From Terasakiella sp033100395 (GTDB taxonomy: Bacteria > Pseudomonadota > Alphaproteobacteria > Rhodospirillales > Terasakiellaceae), in NCBI RefSeq assembly GCF_033100395.1, contig NZ_JAWLVJ010000002.1:189890-253889 (forward strand): a stretch of DNA of 64,000 nt, written 5' to 3'. The notes under the pieces were generated by a model. The model did no database searches and had not been told where the DNA came from. It worked only from the letters and a program-made list of their open reading frames with translations. Positions within the stretch are counted from its first letter, which is position 1; every line of letters begins with the position of its first letter. Of the stretch, positions 1-7,964 are shown one piece after another. A program made the position numbers and the translations under genes.

Positions 1-139
1 CACGGGTGAAGGCGGGGCTGGTCTTGGTTTGACACTGGTGAAACGCTTTATTGAATTACATGGCGGGACGGTGACACTTGATTCCATTCCGCAGAAAGGA
101 ACCGTGGTGACGTGCCGACTGCCACTAAAGGGAAATTGA
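1..139 (+). CDS. Sensor histidine kinase, C-terminal end (5' partial)
   Basis: The open frame enters from the left edge (first full codon at base 2) and stops with TGA at 137-139. The visible 45 residues begin TGEGGAGLGLTLVKRFIELH, the G2 box and last helix of a HATPase_c ATP-binding domain, followed by the usual short end 'GGTVTLDSIPQKGTVVTCRL'. This is therefore the extreme C-terminus of a histidine kinase. Its sensor domain and partner lie outside the window. The next gene starts one base after the stop, so the two are probably co-transcribed. Confidence 0.8.
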   Translation, partial: TGEGGAGLGLTLVKRFIELHGGTVTLDSIPQKGTVVTCRLPLKGN

Positions 140-140
140 G

Positions 141-545
141 ATGACTGAATTGAACATCGAAGAAGTTGCTGAAAAGCTGGCTGGCATTCGCGATATCATT
201 ATTGATCGCGAAGGTGAAGACGTTCAGGATCAGTTTGAGGTTGGCCCTTATATTTTGATTGTGAATATCGACGGCAGCGGCTATAGCGAGGATGAAGAGG
301 TATTCACCCTGATCCAGGTGGAAAAGGGGCCGATGGGGATGGAAACGCTTCTGGCCTGTGCGGTTGAAAATGAAGACGGTGACAGTTATGTCATCTGCGG
401 GGAAGATGATGACCTGCTGGATCAGTTGGAAGGTGCGCGTGAAATGGCCTACCGTCACTGGCACTGGCTTGATTTGCCAAACGTACTGCCCGGCACCGAA
501 ATAGAAGATGATGAAGACGATTTAGACGATGACGATAATTTCTAA
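141..545 (+). CDS. Conserved acidic hypothetical protein
   Basis: This is a 134-aa protein of unknown function. No signal peptide or membrane segment is visible. It is strongly acidic and ends in a long Asp/Glu tail (residues ~118-132, IEDDEDDLDDDD). The N-terminal ~110 residues look like a compact alpha/beta domain: a helix, then strands such as GPYILIVNI and DSYVICGED. It starts one base after the preceding histidine kinase stop, with a weak purine-rich stretch upstream (AAAGGGAAATTGAG). It overlaps the next gene by 17 bases, so it sits in an apparent operon with the kinase and the following gene. A role linked to the kinase is only inferred from position. Confidence 0.75.
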   Translation: MTELNIEEVAEKLAGIRDIIIDREGEDVQDQFEVGPYILIVNIDGSGYSEDEEVFTLIQVEKGPMGMETLLACAVENEDGDSYVICGEDDDLLDQLEGAREMAYRHWHWLDLPNVLPGTEIEDDEDDLDDDDNF

Positions 546-963
546 AGACTACAAATTTTACGCAGGGTTTCTGCGTTTTGTCGCGAACAAGACGGACAAA
601 AGCGATGTTACAGTCAATGCAATGATGGCAGAACTGGCACAAGCGGCAGACCAATTGGACCATGGCAGTACCTTTACCTTGCTGGCAAGTCGCGCGCAGG
701 CGGCGTCGCGCGGCTTTGCAGGGGTTGCGCAATTTTTGCAGCACCGCATCCTGCCAGAAGCTCAGGCTCATGGGGATCAAAATGCGTTGAGCCAGCTGGA
801 ATGGGCGGTGGCGGCATCGCTGCAAATTGGTCGCGCCATGATCCTGCATCTGGATGATGTGGAACCTGAAAAGATGGCTACAGCCTTTATTGAAATTCAG
901 ATGCCACCCCTTGATCGGGTGCCGGGTCTGCAGGAAGAAACTGACAAACCGACATTGCATTAA
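529..963 (+). CDS. Hypothetical protein, mostly helical
   Basis: This 144-aa soluble protein matches no family I recognise. It is predicted mainly helical, with Ala/Gln-rich stretches (AMMAELAQAADQLDHG, ASRAQAASRGFAGVAQ) and no signal peptide. The start ATG lies inside the end of the preceding acidic protein gene (17-base overlap), which suggests translational coupling. An Hpt protein gene follows 52 bases downstream on the same strand. The overlap and codon use like the neighbours support it being a real gene. Confidence 0.65.
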   Translation: MTIISKDYKFYAGFLRFVANKTDKSDVTVNAMMAELAQAADQLDHGSTFTLLASRAQAASRGFAGVAQFLQHRILPEAQAHGDQNALSQLEWAVAASLQIGRAMILHLDDVEPEKMATAFIEIQMPPLDRVPGLQEETDKPTLH

Positions 964-1015
964 TTGGCCCTATGGTTCATAGTATGGAAAACATACAAAT
1001 GGGGCAGACAGGTTG

Positions 1016-1363
1016 ATGTCGGATATTCTTTGCGAAGACACATTGAATGAATTGGTCGAACAAGTGGGCAGCGAACTTGTTGAAACGCTTCTCGGTGATT
1101 TGGCCGATGACGCAGGCGGACGTGTAACACGCATGCAGGACCTGCTGGCACAGGGTGAAATGGATGAATTGCGCAAGGAAGCTCATACGCTGAAGTCATC
1201 TTCCGGTACGCTTGGTCTGAAAGTCGTTTCTGAAAATGCAGCGATTATTGAACGCAAGCTTGTTACTGGCGAAGGCCCGGATGTGGCACCGATCGTTCCC
1301 ACCCTTCCAGCTTTGCTGGAAGAAGGTCTGGCTGCGGCGAACGCCTGGATTGCCGGGAAATAA
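1016..1363 (+). CDS. Stand-alone Hpt phosphotransfer protein
   Basis: This 115-aa protein is almost entirely one histidine phosphotransfer (Hpt) domain. The phospho-acceptor motif is KEAHTLKSSSGTLG, with the His at residue 57 counted from the ATG at 1016. A TTG one codon upstream (1013) also opens the frame, but the ATG is preferred. Hpt proteins relay phosphate between the receiver of a hybrid kinase and a response regulator. No receiver protein is adjacent. Candidate donors in the window are the truncated kinase at 1-139 and the hybrid kinase at 45585-47969, but pairing is unknown. It converges with the cupin gene, 9 bases away. Confidence 0.85.
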   Translation: MSDILCEDTLNELVEQVGSELVETLLGDLADDAGGRVTRMQDLLAQGEMDELRKEAHTLKSSSGTLGLKVVSENAAIIERKLVTGEGPDVAPIVPTLPALLEEGLAAANAWIAGK

Positions 1364-1372
1364 TCTTAACTT

Positions 1373-1855
1373 CTATTTCTTGCCCGCATTTTTGGGATTG
1401 TGGATCTGGTCGTGATTGACCACGTCCCAGCTCATGCCTTCGTTGCGGAAAATCCGTTTGTTTAGACGGGTATAATCAGCCACATCATGGTCCAGACGCT
1501 GACCAACCACGATGCATTTTAAGGTTTCTTTCCCTGTATTCACCATTGTATGAGGCAGACCGCCTGCGCGGTACCCAATAAAATCACCGGGGCCGATATC
1601 GTGGGGTTCTTCATCAATAATGACCTGGCCTGTGCCTTCCAGAATGTAAGTACATTCATCTTCAAAATAATGCACATGGCATTCAGTGGATTCCCGGCCC
1701 GGTTCCAGCTCAATAATATGAAAGCCCAGACCTTTAAGGCCTGTCAGGTCGCCTAAAGATTTATTTGTGCGAACGGCATTATCGTTCAGGAAATGGGTCT
1801 TTTGCAGCCCTTCCATCGCGTCGATTTCTGCTTTTTTGATGATGTATTTATCCAT
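1373..1855 (-). CDS. Cupin-domain protein
   Basis: This 160-aa cytoplasmic protein has one cupin_2 barrel. Motif 1 is seen in 'ECHVHYFEDECTYILEGTG' (His/His/Glu metal ligands) and motif 2 in 'GDFIGYRAGGLPHTMVN' (His ligand). Such proteins bind a divalent metal and are small-molecule enzymes or sensors. The substrate cannot be read from sequence. The gene overlaps the upstream racemase gene by 8 bases, and that gene abuts an aminotransferase gene, so all three form one leftward operon. Its function is probably tied to amino-acid or amine metabolism. Confidence 0.85.
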   Translation of the reverse strand: MDKYIIKKAEIDAMEGLQKTHFLNDNAVRTNKSLGDLTGLKGLGFHIIELEPGRESTECHVHYFEDECTYILEGTGQVIIDEEPHDIGPGDFIGYRAGGLPHTMVNTGKETLKCIVVGQRLDHDVADYTRLNKRIFRNEGMSWDVVNHDQIHNPKNAGKK

Positions 1856-2546
1856 TGTCTAGCGCCCAGTCGATTGCTTTTTCTACATGAATTTGTGTGG
1901 TGTCATAAAGGGGTACATCCGTTTGATCCTGCTGCACGAGCAATGCGATTTCGGTGCAGCCCAGAATGACCGCCTCACAGCCTTCTTCGGCCATATCCTC
2001 GATGATGGCGAGGTAAAGTTTGCGGGAATCTTCCTTGATCTCACCCAGGCAGAGTTCATCATAAATGATCTGATGGACCCATTCGCGTTGGGCTTCATCT
2101 GGGACCATGACTTCAATCCCATGATGCTGGGTCAGATACCCTTTGTAGAAATCCTGTTCCATGGTGAACTTGGTGCCCAAAAGACCGACACGTTTGATAC
2201 CGTCTTCTTTAAGCTTCTGCCCCGTCGCATCGGCAATATGCAACAGCGGAATGGTCAGGGCCTCTTCAATCGCAGGGGCCACTTTATGCATGGTGTTGGT
2301 GCAGATCATCAGGAAATCCGCACCGGATTTTTCAACACCGACGGCGGCTTCTGTCAGGATTTTTGCAGTTTTATCCCAATCCCCTGCGTGTTGCAGTTTT
2401 TCAATCTCTGCAAAATCTACACTATGCAGGCTGATGCGTGCGGAATGCAGGCCGCCCAGACGGTCCTTAACCCCTTTGTTCAGCCCTTTGTAATAGCTTT
2501 GTGTAGATTCCCAGCTCATCCCGCCGAGCATGCCGATACATTTCAT
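1848..2546 (-). CDS. Aspartate/glutamate racemase family protein
   Basis: This 232-aa protein belongs to the PLP-independent Asp/Glu/hydantoin racemase superfamily. It opens with the family signature IGMLGGMSWEST and carries the two catalytic cysteines in the contexts MICTNTMHK (N-terminal half) and ILGCTEIALL (C-terminal half). Family members racemise aspartate or glutamate, or related amino acids, by two-base chemistry. The length is typical for the YgeA-like branch. Its stop overlaps the cupin start by 8 bases, and its start lies immediately after the aminotransferase stop. The operon may therefore metabolise a D-amino acid or amine. Substrate specificity is not determined. Confidence 0.88.
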   Translation of the reverse strand: MKCIGMLGGMSWESTQSYYKGLNKGVKDRLGGLHSARISLHSVDFAEIEKLQHAGDWDKTAKILTEAAVGVEKSGADFLMICTNTMHKVAPAIEEALTIPLLHIADATGQKLKEDGIKRVGLLGTKFTMEQDFYKGYLTQHHGIEVMVPDEAQREWVHQIIYDELCLGEIKEDSRKLYLAIIEDMAEEGCEAVILGCTEIALLVQQDQTDVPLYDTTQIHVEKAIDWALDNG

Positions 2547-3908
2547 TTATGTCATCTCCGCCAAAGCTTTATCAAAGCGGTTGAAGAGTTCTTCCAGATC
2601 ACCCTGTTCACTGATCAGTGGGGGACAGAAGGCAATACAGTCACCGGGCATGGCGCGCAGGATGACACCATGATTTTCACATTTTTTAACCAGCGTTGGT
2701 CCCATGGCTTGCGCCGGGTCAAACGGTGTTTTGGTCGCTTTATCCGCTGACAGTTCAAGCGCCCCGATCAGTCCGACGCCACGCACTTCGCCGACCAGCG
2801 GATGGTTGGCATAGGATTGCAGGCGATCCTGAAAATAAGGACTGACGGCATTAACCTGACCCAAAATGTCACGTTCTTCATAGATATTCAGCACTTCAAG
2901 GGCAACGGCGCAAGGCACCGGATGCCCACCATAGGTCAGGCCATGACCGAAGACACCCAGTTCATGACTGCGTTCTTTCACCGTTTGATAAAGGTGGTCC
3001 GAAACCATCAGTGCTGATATGGGAAGATAGCCCGATGACATCTGTTTTGCCAGTGTCATCATGTCCGGCTTTGCCCCCAGCAGTTCAGATCCAAACATTT
3101 TACCTGTACGGCCAAAGCCACAGATGACTTCGTCAGCGATTAACAGGATATCGTATTTCTTAAGAACAGCCTGAATTTTCGGGAAGTAATCTTTTGGTGG
3201 CAGGATCACACCGCCCGCGCCCTGGATGGGTTCTGCAAACATCGCCCCGATGGTCTCTGCGCCTTCTGCGATGATCAACTCTTCCAGTTCTTCAGCCATG
3301 CGGGTGGCGAAGTCTTCTTCGCTTTCCCCATCTTTGCCATAGCGATAATAATGCGGGCAGTTGGTCTGAAGGATGCGTTCACTCGCGGGCAGGTCAAACC
3401 CGTTTTGGGCATAGGCCAGCCCGGTCATGCTGCCAGCAGCAATGGTGACGCCGTGATATGCTTTGTTGCGCGCGATAATCTTCTTTTTTTCCGGCTTGCC
3501 GCGTGCATTGTTATAATACCAGACCAGCTTTATGGCGGTATCGTTGGCTTCAGACCCTGAATTACAGAACAACGCGCGGTCTAGTCCCTCTGGTGTCACT
3601 TCGACCAGCTTTTGCGACAGTTTGGCCGTGATGTCCGGCACTTTGCTGGAGAAACTGTGATAAAACGGCAGGGTTTCCATCTGCTTTTGCGCAGCCGCCA
3701 CAAGACGCGGTTCACTGAAACCCAGCGACGCACACCATAGACCGGATAGTCCTTCGATATATTCCTTGCCGTCTTCACCATAAACGCGCACACCGTCCCC
3801 CCGGCTGATCACCAAAGGGCCTTGTTCTTCATGAACTTTCAGATTGGTATAAGGGTGTAGATGATAGGTCGTATCAATGGCAGAGGTGGAATTTGGCTTG
3901 AAGGACAT
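2547..3908 (-). CDS. Class III PLP aminotransferase (omega-aminotransferase type)
   Basis: This 453-aa protein has full length and motifs of fold-type I class III aminotransferases: the N-terminal substrate-pocket segment GLSGLWCASLGFSEPRL, the PLP-phosphate motif CNSGSEANDTAIKL, ADEVICGFGRTG containing the PLP-ring Asp, and the Schiff-base lysine in TLAKQMSSGYLP. These enzymes move an amino group from an omega-amine or beta/omega-amino acid to pyruvate or a 2-oxoacid. The sequence most resembles the omega-amine:pyruvate group, but the substrate is not certain. It is the first gene of a leftward operon with the racemase and cupin genes. Confidence 0.9.
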   Translation of the reverse strand: MSFKPNSTSAIDTTYHLHPYTNLKVHEEQGPLVISRGDGVRVYGEDGKEYIEGLSGLWCASLGFSEPRLVAAAQKQMETLPFYHSFSSKVPDITAKLSQKLVEVTPEGLDRALFCNSGSEANDTAIKLVWYYNNARGKPEKKKIIARNKAYHGVTIAAGSMTGLAYAQNGFDLPASERILQTNCPHYYRYGKDGESEEDFATRMAEELEELIIAEGAETIGAMFAEPIQGAGGVILPPKDYFPKIQAVLKKYDILLIADEVICGFGRTGKMFGSELLGAKPDMMTLAKQMSSGYLPISALMVSDHLYQTVKERSHELGVFGHGLTYGGHPVPCAVALEVLNIYEERDILGQVNAVSPYFQDRLQSYANHPLVGEVRGVGLIGALELSADKATKTPFDPAQAMGPTLVKKCENHGVILRAMPGDCIAFCPPLISEQGDLEELFNRFDKALAEMT

Positions 3909-3986
3909 GGATTGATCCAGACGTTTGAAATGTTCTTGTTAATTTGATCAAACGGTATTCTGGGCACAGCGTCAAGCCGAGAATTG

Positions 3987-5129
3987 TCACCATTCAATTG
4001 TGGGCATTTCTACCAAGCGCACCTGTCCCGCAAAAAGGGCCTTATCCTGCAGGGTCAGGGGGAGGCTGATGGTTGACGGACCACCACTTGTCGCAGGTTT
4101 GGCGAGACCACCCAGAACGACTTTTGCCATACTGGCGTTGGGGCCACGGATAATCCCGACACGGCGCATGCGCTCCACCGTTTCAAAGAAGCCTTTTATG
4201 CGGGCGGTAAAGGCACCGACGGGTTGTAATTCTCCATCCAGGGCGATTGTGCCATTCCCCTGTAAAGACAAGGTTCCATAAGACAGCTGAACACGTTTGG
4301 CTTCCAGTGTGCCACCTGCATCGCGCCATGTTTCAAGATCGTTTGTTGTAAGTCCGGACTGGGCAAAATTCTGATCGAAATAGCCGCGCAAAACCACTTC
4401 ATCCAGTTTACGCCCCAGCCCCGCAATGCTGACAGGCAGGGTGATATTTGATCCTTGGAGGTTATAATCATAATTGCCGCTGGAAAGGCGCTCACCGCCT
4501 AGGCTGAAGTCTTTGATAACAAAGCCGCGCCCTGTTGTCTGTGGTTCCAGGTTCAGGTCTTTTACCTTAACGTCCAGATGATCTGGCAATCCGTCAGACA
4601 TCCAGTCCAGTTCAATATTGAATTCTTTCGCTGTTCCGTTGAAGCTGACTTTGCCGGAACGGAAACTCTGTTGTTTGGCGAGGTTAATCTTCAAGGTGCG
4701 CAGAGACCACGGCAAAGGCACAACCGAGAAATCAACCGTGCGATGGGACCAGATCCATGGGCGTTTGCCCTGATCGTCTTTAGGCGGGGCAAAGGTGACG
4801 CCGCTTAAGGTCGCTTTGACACTAAAGGGAAAGCCGCTGATACGGGCTTTCTTTTCATCAAAGCTTGCAAGGTACCCTTCCGCCTTTCGTGCTTCAAACC
4901 AGTCCTGCACGCCAGAGCGCAAGCTCATGGAGGTGACAAACCATGCGATCACGTAAAGAACGATCAGGACGGTCAGGATCAGCAAACCGGTCATGGAATA
5001 ACGTCCCGCACGTACGAGCAATGGTTCCTTATAGGTCATTGCCGGGTGTTTTTTGATGGGATGGGGGACGCGCGCCATGGGTGCTAAAGCTCTTCGCTGA
5101 AAGAAATTTTTAGATGTTATAACCGACAT
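3987..5129 (-). CDS. DUF2125 membrane-anchored protein
   Basis: A conserved alphaproteobacterial protein of unknown function (DUF2125). The longest frame is 380 aa. A single transmembrane segment (SMTGLLILTVLIVLYVIAWF, residues ~45-64) is followed by a large predicted periplasmic beta-rich domain, with the family's typical start VQDWFEARKAEGYLASFDEK. The true start is unclear: Met-1 (5129), Met-18 (5078) and Met-31 (5039) are all possible. The last, MTYKEPLLVRAGRYS, gives a conventional short cytoplasmic N-terminus. The gene is divergent from uvrC, 42 bases away. Related AsmA-like and DUF2125 proteins are thought to act in envelope biogenesis, but no direct function can be claimed. Confidence 0.85.
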   Translation of the reverse strand: MSVITSKNFFQRRALAPMARVPHPIKKHPAMTYKEPLLVRAGRYSMTGLLILTVLIVLYVIAWFVTSMSLRSGVQDWFEARKAEGYLASFDEKKARISGFPFSVKATLSGVTFAPPKDDQGKRPWIWSHRTVDFSVVPLPWSLRTLKINLAKQQSFRSGKVSFNGTAKEFNIELDWMSDGLPDHLDVKVKDLNLEPQTTGRGFVIKDFSLGGERLSSGNYDYNLQGSNITLPVSIAGLGRKLDEVVLRGYFDQNFAQSGLTTNDLETWRDAGGTLEAKRVQLSYGTLSLQGNGTIALDGELQPVGAFTARIKGFFETVERMRRVGIIRGPNASMAKVVLGGLAKPATSGGPSTISLPLTLQDKALFAGQVRLVEMPTIEW

Positions 5130-5171
5130 TTATCCATCCGCCAATGAACATTGGTTGACGAATGTAAATAG

Positions 5172-7088
5172 ATGTTCCAAATAACAAGCATGAATGAAAT
5201 TCGCCATGAACAGAAAAGCGGTCTGGAAATCCCGACAAGTGCGCCCAAAGGCTCGCTCATTCGCGGGATGGAGGTCATCAAGGGCTATCTCAAGACGCTG
5301 GAAGCCAAGCCTGGCGTCTATCGCATGTTCAATGAAAAGGGCGATGTGCTTTATGTGGGCAAGGCCAAATACCTGAATAAACGGGTGGCGAATTACACCA
5401 CGCCGCAGCGCCTGACCATCCGTATTCAGCGCATGGTGTCGGAAACCCATGCCATGGAATTCATCACCACCCATACCGAAGCTGAAGCGTTGCTTTTAGA
5501 AGCCAATCTGATCAAGAAGCTGAAGCCGCGCTATAATATTCTGCTGCGTGACGACAAATCCTTTCCGATGATTTTGGTAACGGGGGATCATGACTTTCCG
5601 CAAGTGCTGAAACATCGCGGGGCCAAGAACCGGAAAGGCAAATATTTTGGCCCCTTTGCCTCGGCCTGGGCGGTGAATGAAACGTTGAATACCTTACAGC
5701 GTGCCTTCCTGTTGCGTCCTTGTTCGGACAGTATCTTTTCTGCGCGCACGCGTCCTTGTTTGCAGTATCAGATCAAACGTTGCAGTGCACCTTGCGTGGA
5801 TCGGATTTCGCAAAAGGAATATGGCGTACTGGTGAAAGAGGCTGAACGTTTTCTGCGTGGCGATAGCAAAGGCTTGCAGGAAGAACTGGCCGAGAAAATG
5901 GCGATTGCCAGTGAGGAATTGGAATTCGAAGAAGCCGCCATGTATCGTGATCGCATCAACGCCATGGCGCGCATTCAACAAAAGCAGGATATCAATGTGG
6001 CCGGTCTGGAAGAAGCTGATGTGATCGCCGGATATCAGGAAGGCGGACAAACCTGTGTGCAGGTGTTTTTCTTCCGCGCCGGGGCCAATTTTGGTAACCG
6101 GGCTTATTATCCCAGCCACGGATCGAAAGAAGAACTGCCGGATATTATCGAAGCTTTCATGGGGCAGTTCTATGCGGATAAGCATCCGCCCAAGAACATC
6201 TTGGTCAGTCACGATCTGACCGGACTTGCCATTTTGCAGGAAGCCTTAAGCGTGAAGGCAGAACGCAAAGTGCAGGTACAGTGCCCGAAGCGGGGCGATA
6301 AAACCAAGCTGATTTCGCATGCGCTGAACAATGCTCGTGAAGCCTTAAGCCGTCGCATGGCGGAAAGTGCCTCCCAACGCAAACTGTTGAAAGAGCTGGC
6401 GCGCGTTCTGCAGATGGAAAATATGCCGGAACGGGTTGAAGTCTACGATAACTCCCACACCCAAGGGACCAATTCGGTCGGGGCGATGATTGCTGCCGGG
6501 CCGGAAGGGTTTATCAAGAACGCCTATCGTAAATTCAACATCAAGACGGCGCAAAGCGATGATGATTACGCCATGATGCGCGAAGTCCTGAGCCGACGAT
6601 TGACCCGTGCCATGAAAGAAGACCCGGATAAGGAAAAGGGACAATGGCCGGACCTGATCATTGTTGATGGCGGCATGGGGCAATTGAATGTGGCGGTTGA
6701 GGTTTTTGAAGAACTGGGCATTGATGATGTGACACTGGCCGGGATTTCAAAAGGGCCGGATCGAAATGCCGGGTTTGATAAAATTGTGGTGCCGGGCCAG
6801 GACCCGTTCCAGTTGGGTCATACGGATCCTGTGAACCATTTCATCCAACGCCTGCGCGATGAAGCCCATCGTTTTGCCATCGGCACACATCGGGCCAAGC
6901 GCGGTAAGGCAGTGAAACAGTCCATTCTGGATAATATCGGTGGGATCGGGGCAAAACGTAAAAAAGCTTTGCTGCATCACTTTGGGTCAGCAAAGGCCGT
7001 GGCCCAGGCCGGGTTAACGGACTTGGAAAATGTCGATGGCATCAGCAAGTCCATCGCCAAGACCATCTACGATCATTTTCATGAATAA
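5172..7088 (+). CDS. uvrC: UvrABC excinuclease subunit C
   Basis: This 638-aa protein makes the dual incisions of nucleotide excision repair after UvrAB has loaded on a lesion. The N-terminal GIY-YIG nuclease domain is at ~residues 40-130 (KPGVYRMF...VLYVGKAKYLNKRV). The UVR/UvrB-binding motif is near residue 245 (ASEELEFEEAAMYRDRI), the RNase H-like C-terminal nuclease begins around VEVYDNSHTQGTNSVGAMI, and a helix-hairpin-helix pair closes the protein (LDNIGGIGAKRKKALLHHFG). The first Met at 5172 has no clear ribosome site. Met at 5190 or 5268 are alternatives that would not affect the domains. The stop abuts the convergent binding-protein gene. Confidence 0.97.
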   Translation: MFQITSMNEIRHEQKSGLEIPTSAPKGSLIRGMEVIKGYLKTLEAKPGVYRMFNEKGDVLYVGKAKYLNKRVANYTTPQRLTIRIQRMVSETHAMEFITTHTEAEALLLEANLIKKLKPRYNILLRDDKSFPMILVTGDHDFPQVLKHRGAKNRKGKYFGPFASAWAVNETLNTLQRAFLLRPCSDSIFSARTRPCLQYQIKRCSAPCVDRISQKEYGVLVKEAERFLRGDSKGLQEELAEKMAIASEELEFEEAAMYRDRINAMARIQQKQDINVAGLEEADVIAGYQEGGQTCVQVFFFRAGANFGNRAYYPSHGSKEELPDIIEAFMGQFYADKHPPKNILVSHDLTGLAILQEALSVKAERKVQVQCPKRGDKTKLISHALNNAREALSRRMAESASQRKLLKELARVLQMENMPERVEVYDNSHTQGTNSVGAMIAAGPEGFIKNAYRKFNIKTAQSDDDYAMMREVLSRRLTRAMKEDPDKEKGQWPDLIIVDGGMGQLNVAVEVFEELGIDDVTLAGISKGPDRNAGFDKIVVPGQDPFQLGHTDPVNHFIQRLRDEAHRFAIGTHRAKRGKAVKQSILDNIGGIGAKRKKALLHHFGSAKAVAQAGLTDLENVDGISKSIAKTIYDHFHE

Positions 7089-7853
7089 TTAAAAGAGGCC
7101 ATGTCCGGAGGTGAAGTCCAGCTGGACATCCGGGGTTTGTTTGATGGTGCGGATGTGATTGAAATCCACCTTGGATTTCCATGACCAATAGAGCCAGAGT
7201 TCACGTTTTTCAATGGGAACTGTTTTGGCAAAAGAATCAATAGACAGTTTCAGTGTTTCAATGGATTCCAGAACGCGGAAATCGGCTGTCACCAGGGCAT
7301 CAACCCGTTTACCCAACAACAGGCGCATGCCGTCTTCATGTTTATTGAATTGATGGTAGTGCAAATCAGGAATGGCCGATAACGATTTGATCCCGGCACC
7401 ACCACGGATGCGCGCGATGGTCTTACCCGATAATTGATCAAGGGAGGTGATCGGCGTTTCTTTTAAAGAGACCACCACATAAACCGCATCCCCGATTTTT
7501 AGAACTGGCATGGCCATCTGGTTACGTTTCGGGCTTTCCATAAAGACACCGAAGTCGGCCGCCCCTTCTTTGGTCATGGCAACAGCGCGTTTAAAGGGAA
7601 CGACCCTTTTTTCAAAGGTGAGCCCAGCGTGCGATTCGATTTTGTTTAAAGCCTCAATCAAGGGACCATGCCAGCCATTTGTGTCTGATCTTTTCACCAG
7701 TTGGCTGATGTGCGGGACGGCAACTTTGACTGATTGCGCGTTATCCTGTGCCTGGCTTTCTGAGGAAAAACCGACCAGGAATAATCCAATAACGAATATG
7801 TTTATTATTTTGGACATCATAAACGCACGAAATTGATGAAGAAAGGAACTCAT
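7089..7853 (-). CDS. Periplasmic substrate-binding protein (SBP_bac_3 type), orphan
   Basis: This 254-aa protein begins with an apparent export signal (KIINIFVIGLFLVGFSSESQAQ; cleavage likely after AQA or AQ). It then shows the two-lobed family-3 binding-protein pattern: an N-terminal lobe ending in DFGVFMESPKRNQMAMP, the hinge segment KTIARIRGGAGIKS and a C-terminal lobe with KRVDALVTADFRVLESI. Such proteins bind polar amino acids or related solutes. No ABC permease or ATPase gene is adjacent, so it may be a free-standing sensor-type binding protein like the one at 44816-45574. The start may be Met-12/13 (7820/7817), which gives a tidier signal peptide. Confidence 0.8.
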   Translation of the reverse strand: MSSFLHQFRAFMMSKIINIFVIGLFLVGFSSESQAQDNAQSVKVAVPHISQLVKRSDTNGWHGPLIEALNKIESHAGLTFEKRVVPFKRAVAMTKEGAADFGVFMESPKRNQMAMPVLKIGDAVYVVVSLKETPITSLDQLSGKTIARIRGGAGIKSLSAIPDLHYHQFNKHEDGMRLLLGKRVDALVTADFRVLESIETLKLSIDSFAKTVPIEKRELWLYWSWKSKVDFNHIRTIKQTPDVQLDFTSGHGLF

Positions 7854-7964
7854 CTATATCATGACGTGAAAACCAGGGATGGATAAAACACGAAATAACA
7901 TGACTTAAAATGTATGAACTGATCTTATATGCGCGTCTATTAGGGCAAATACGTAAAAGGCGGA

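Noticed and set aside
1887..2750. 287-aa forward frame opposite the racemase and aminotransferase genes
   Set aside because: Both genes beneath it have clear catalytic motifs; the forward frame is compositionally a shadow.
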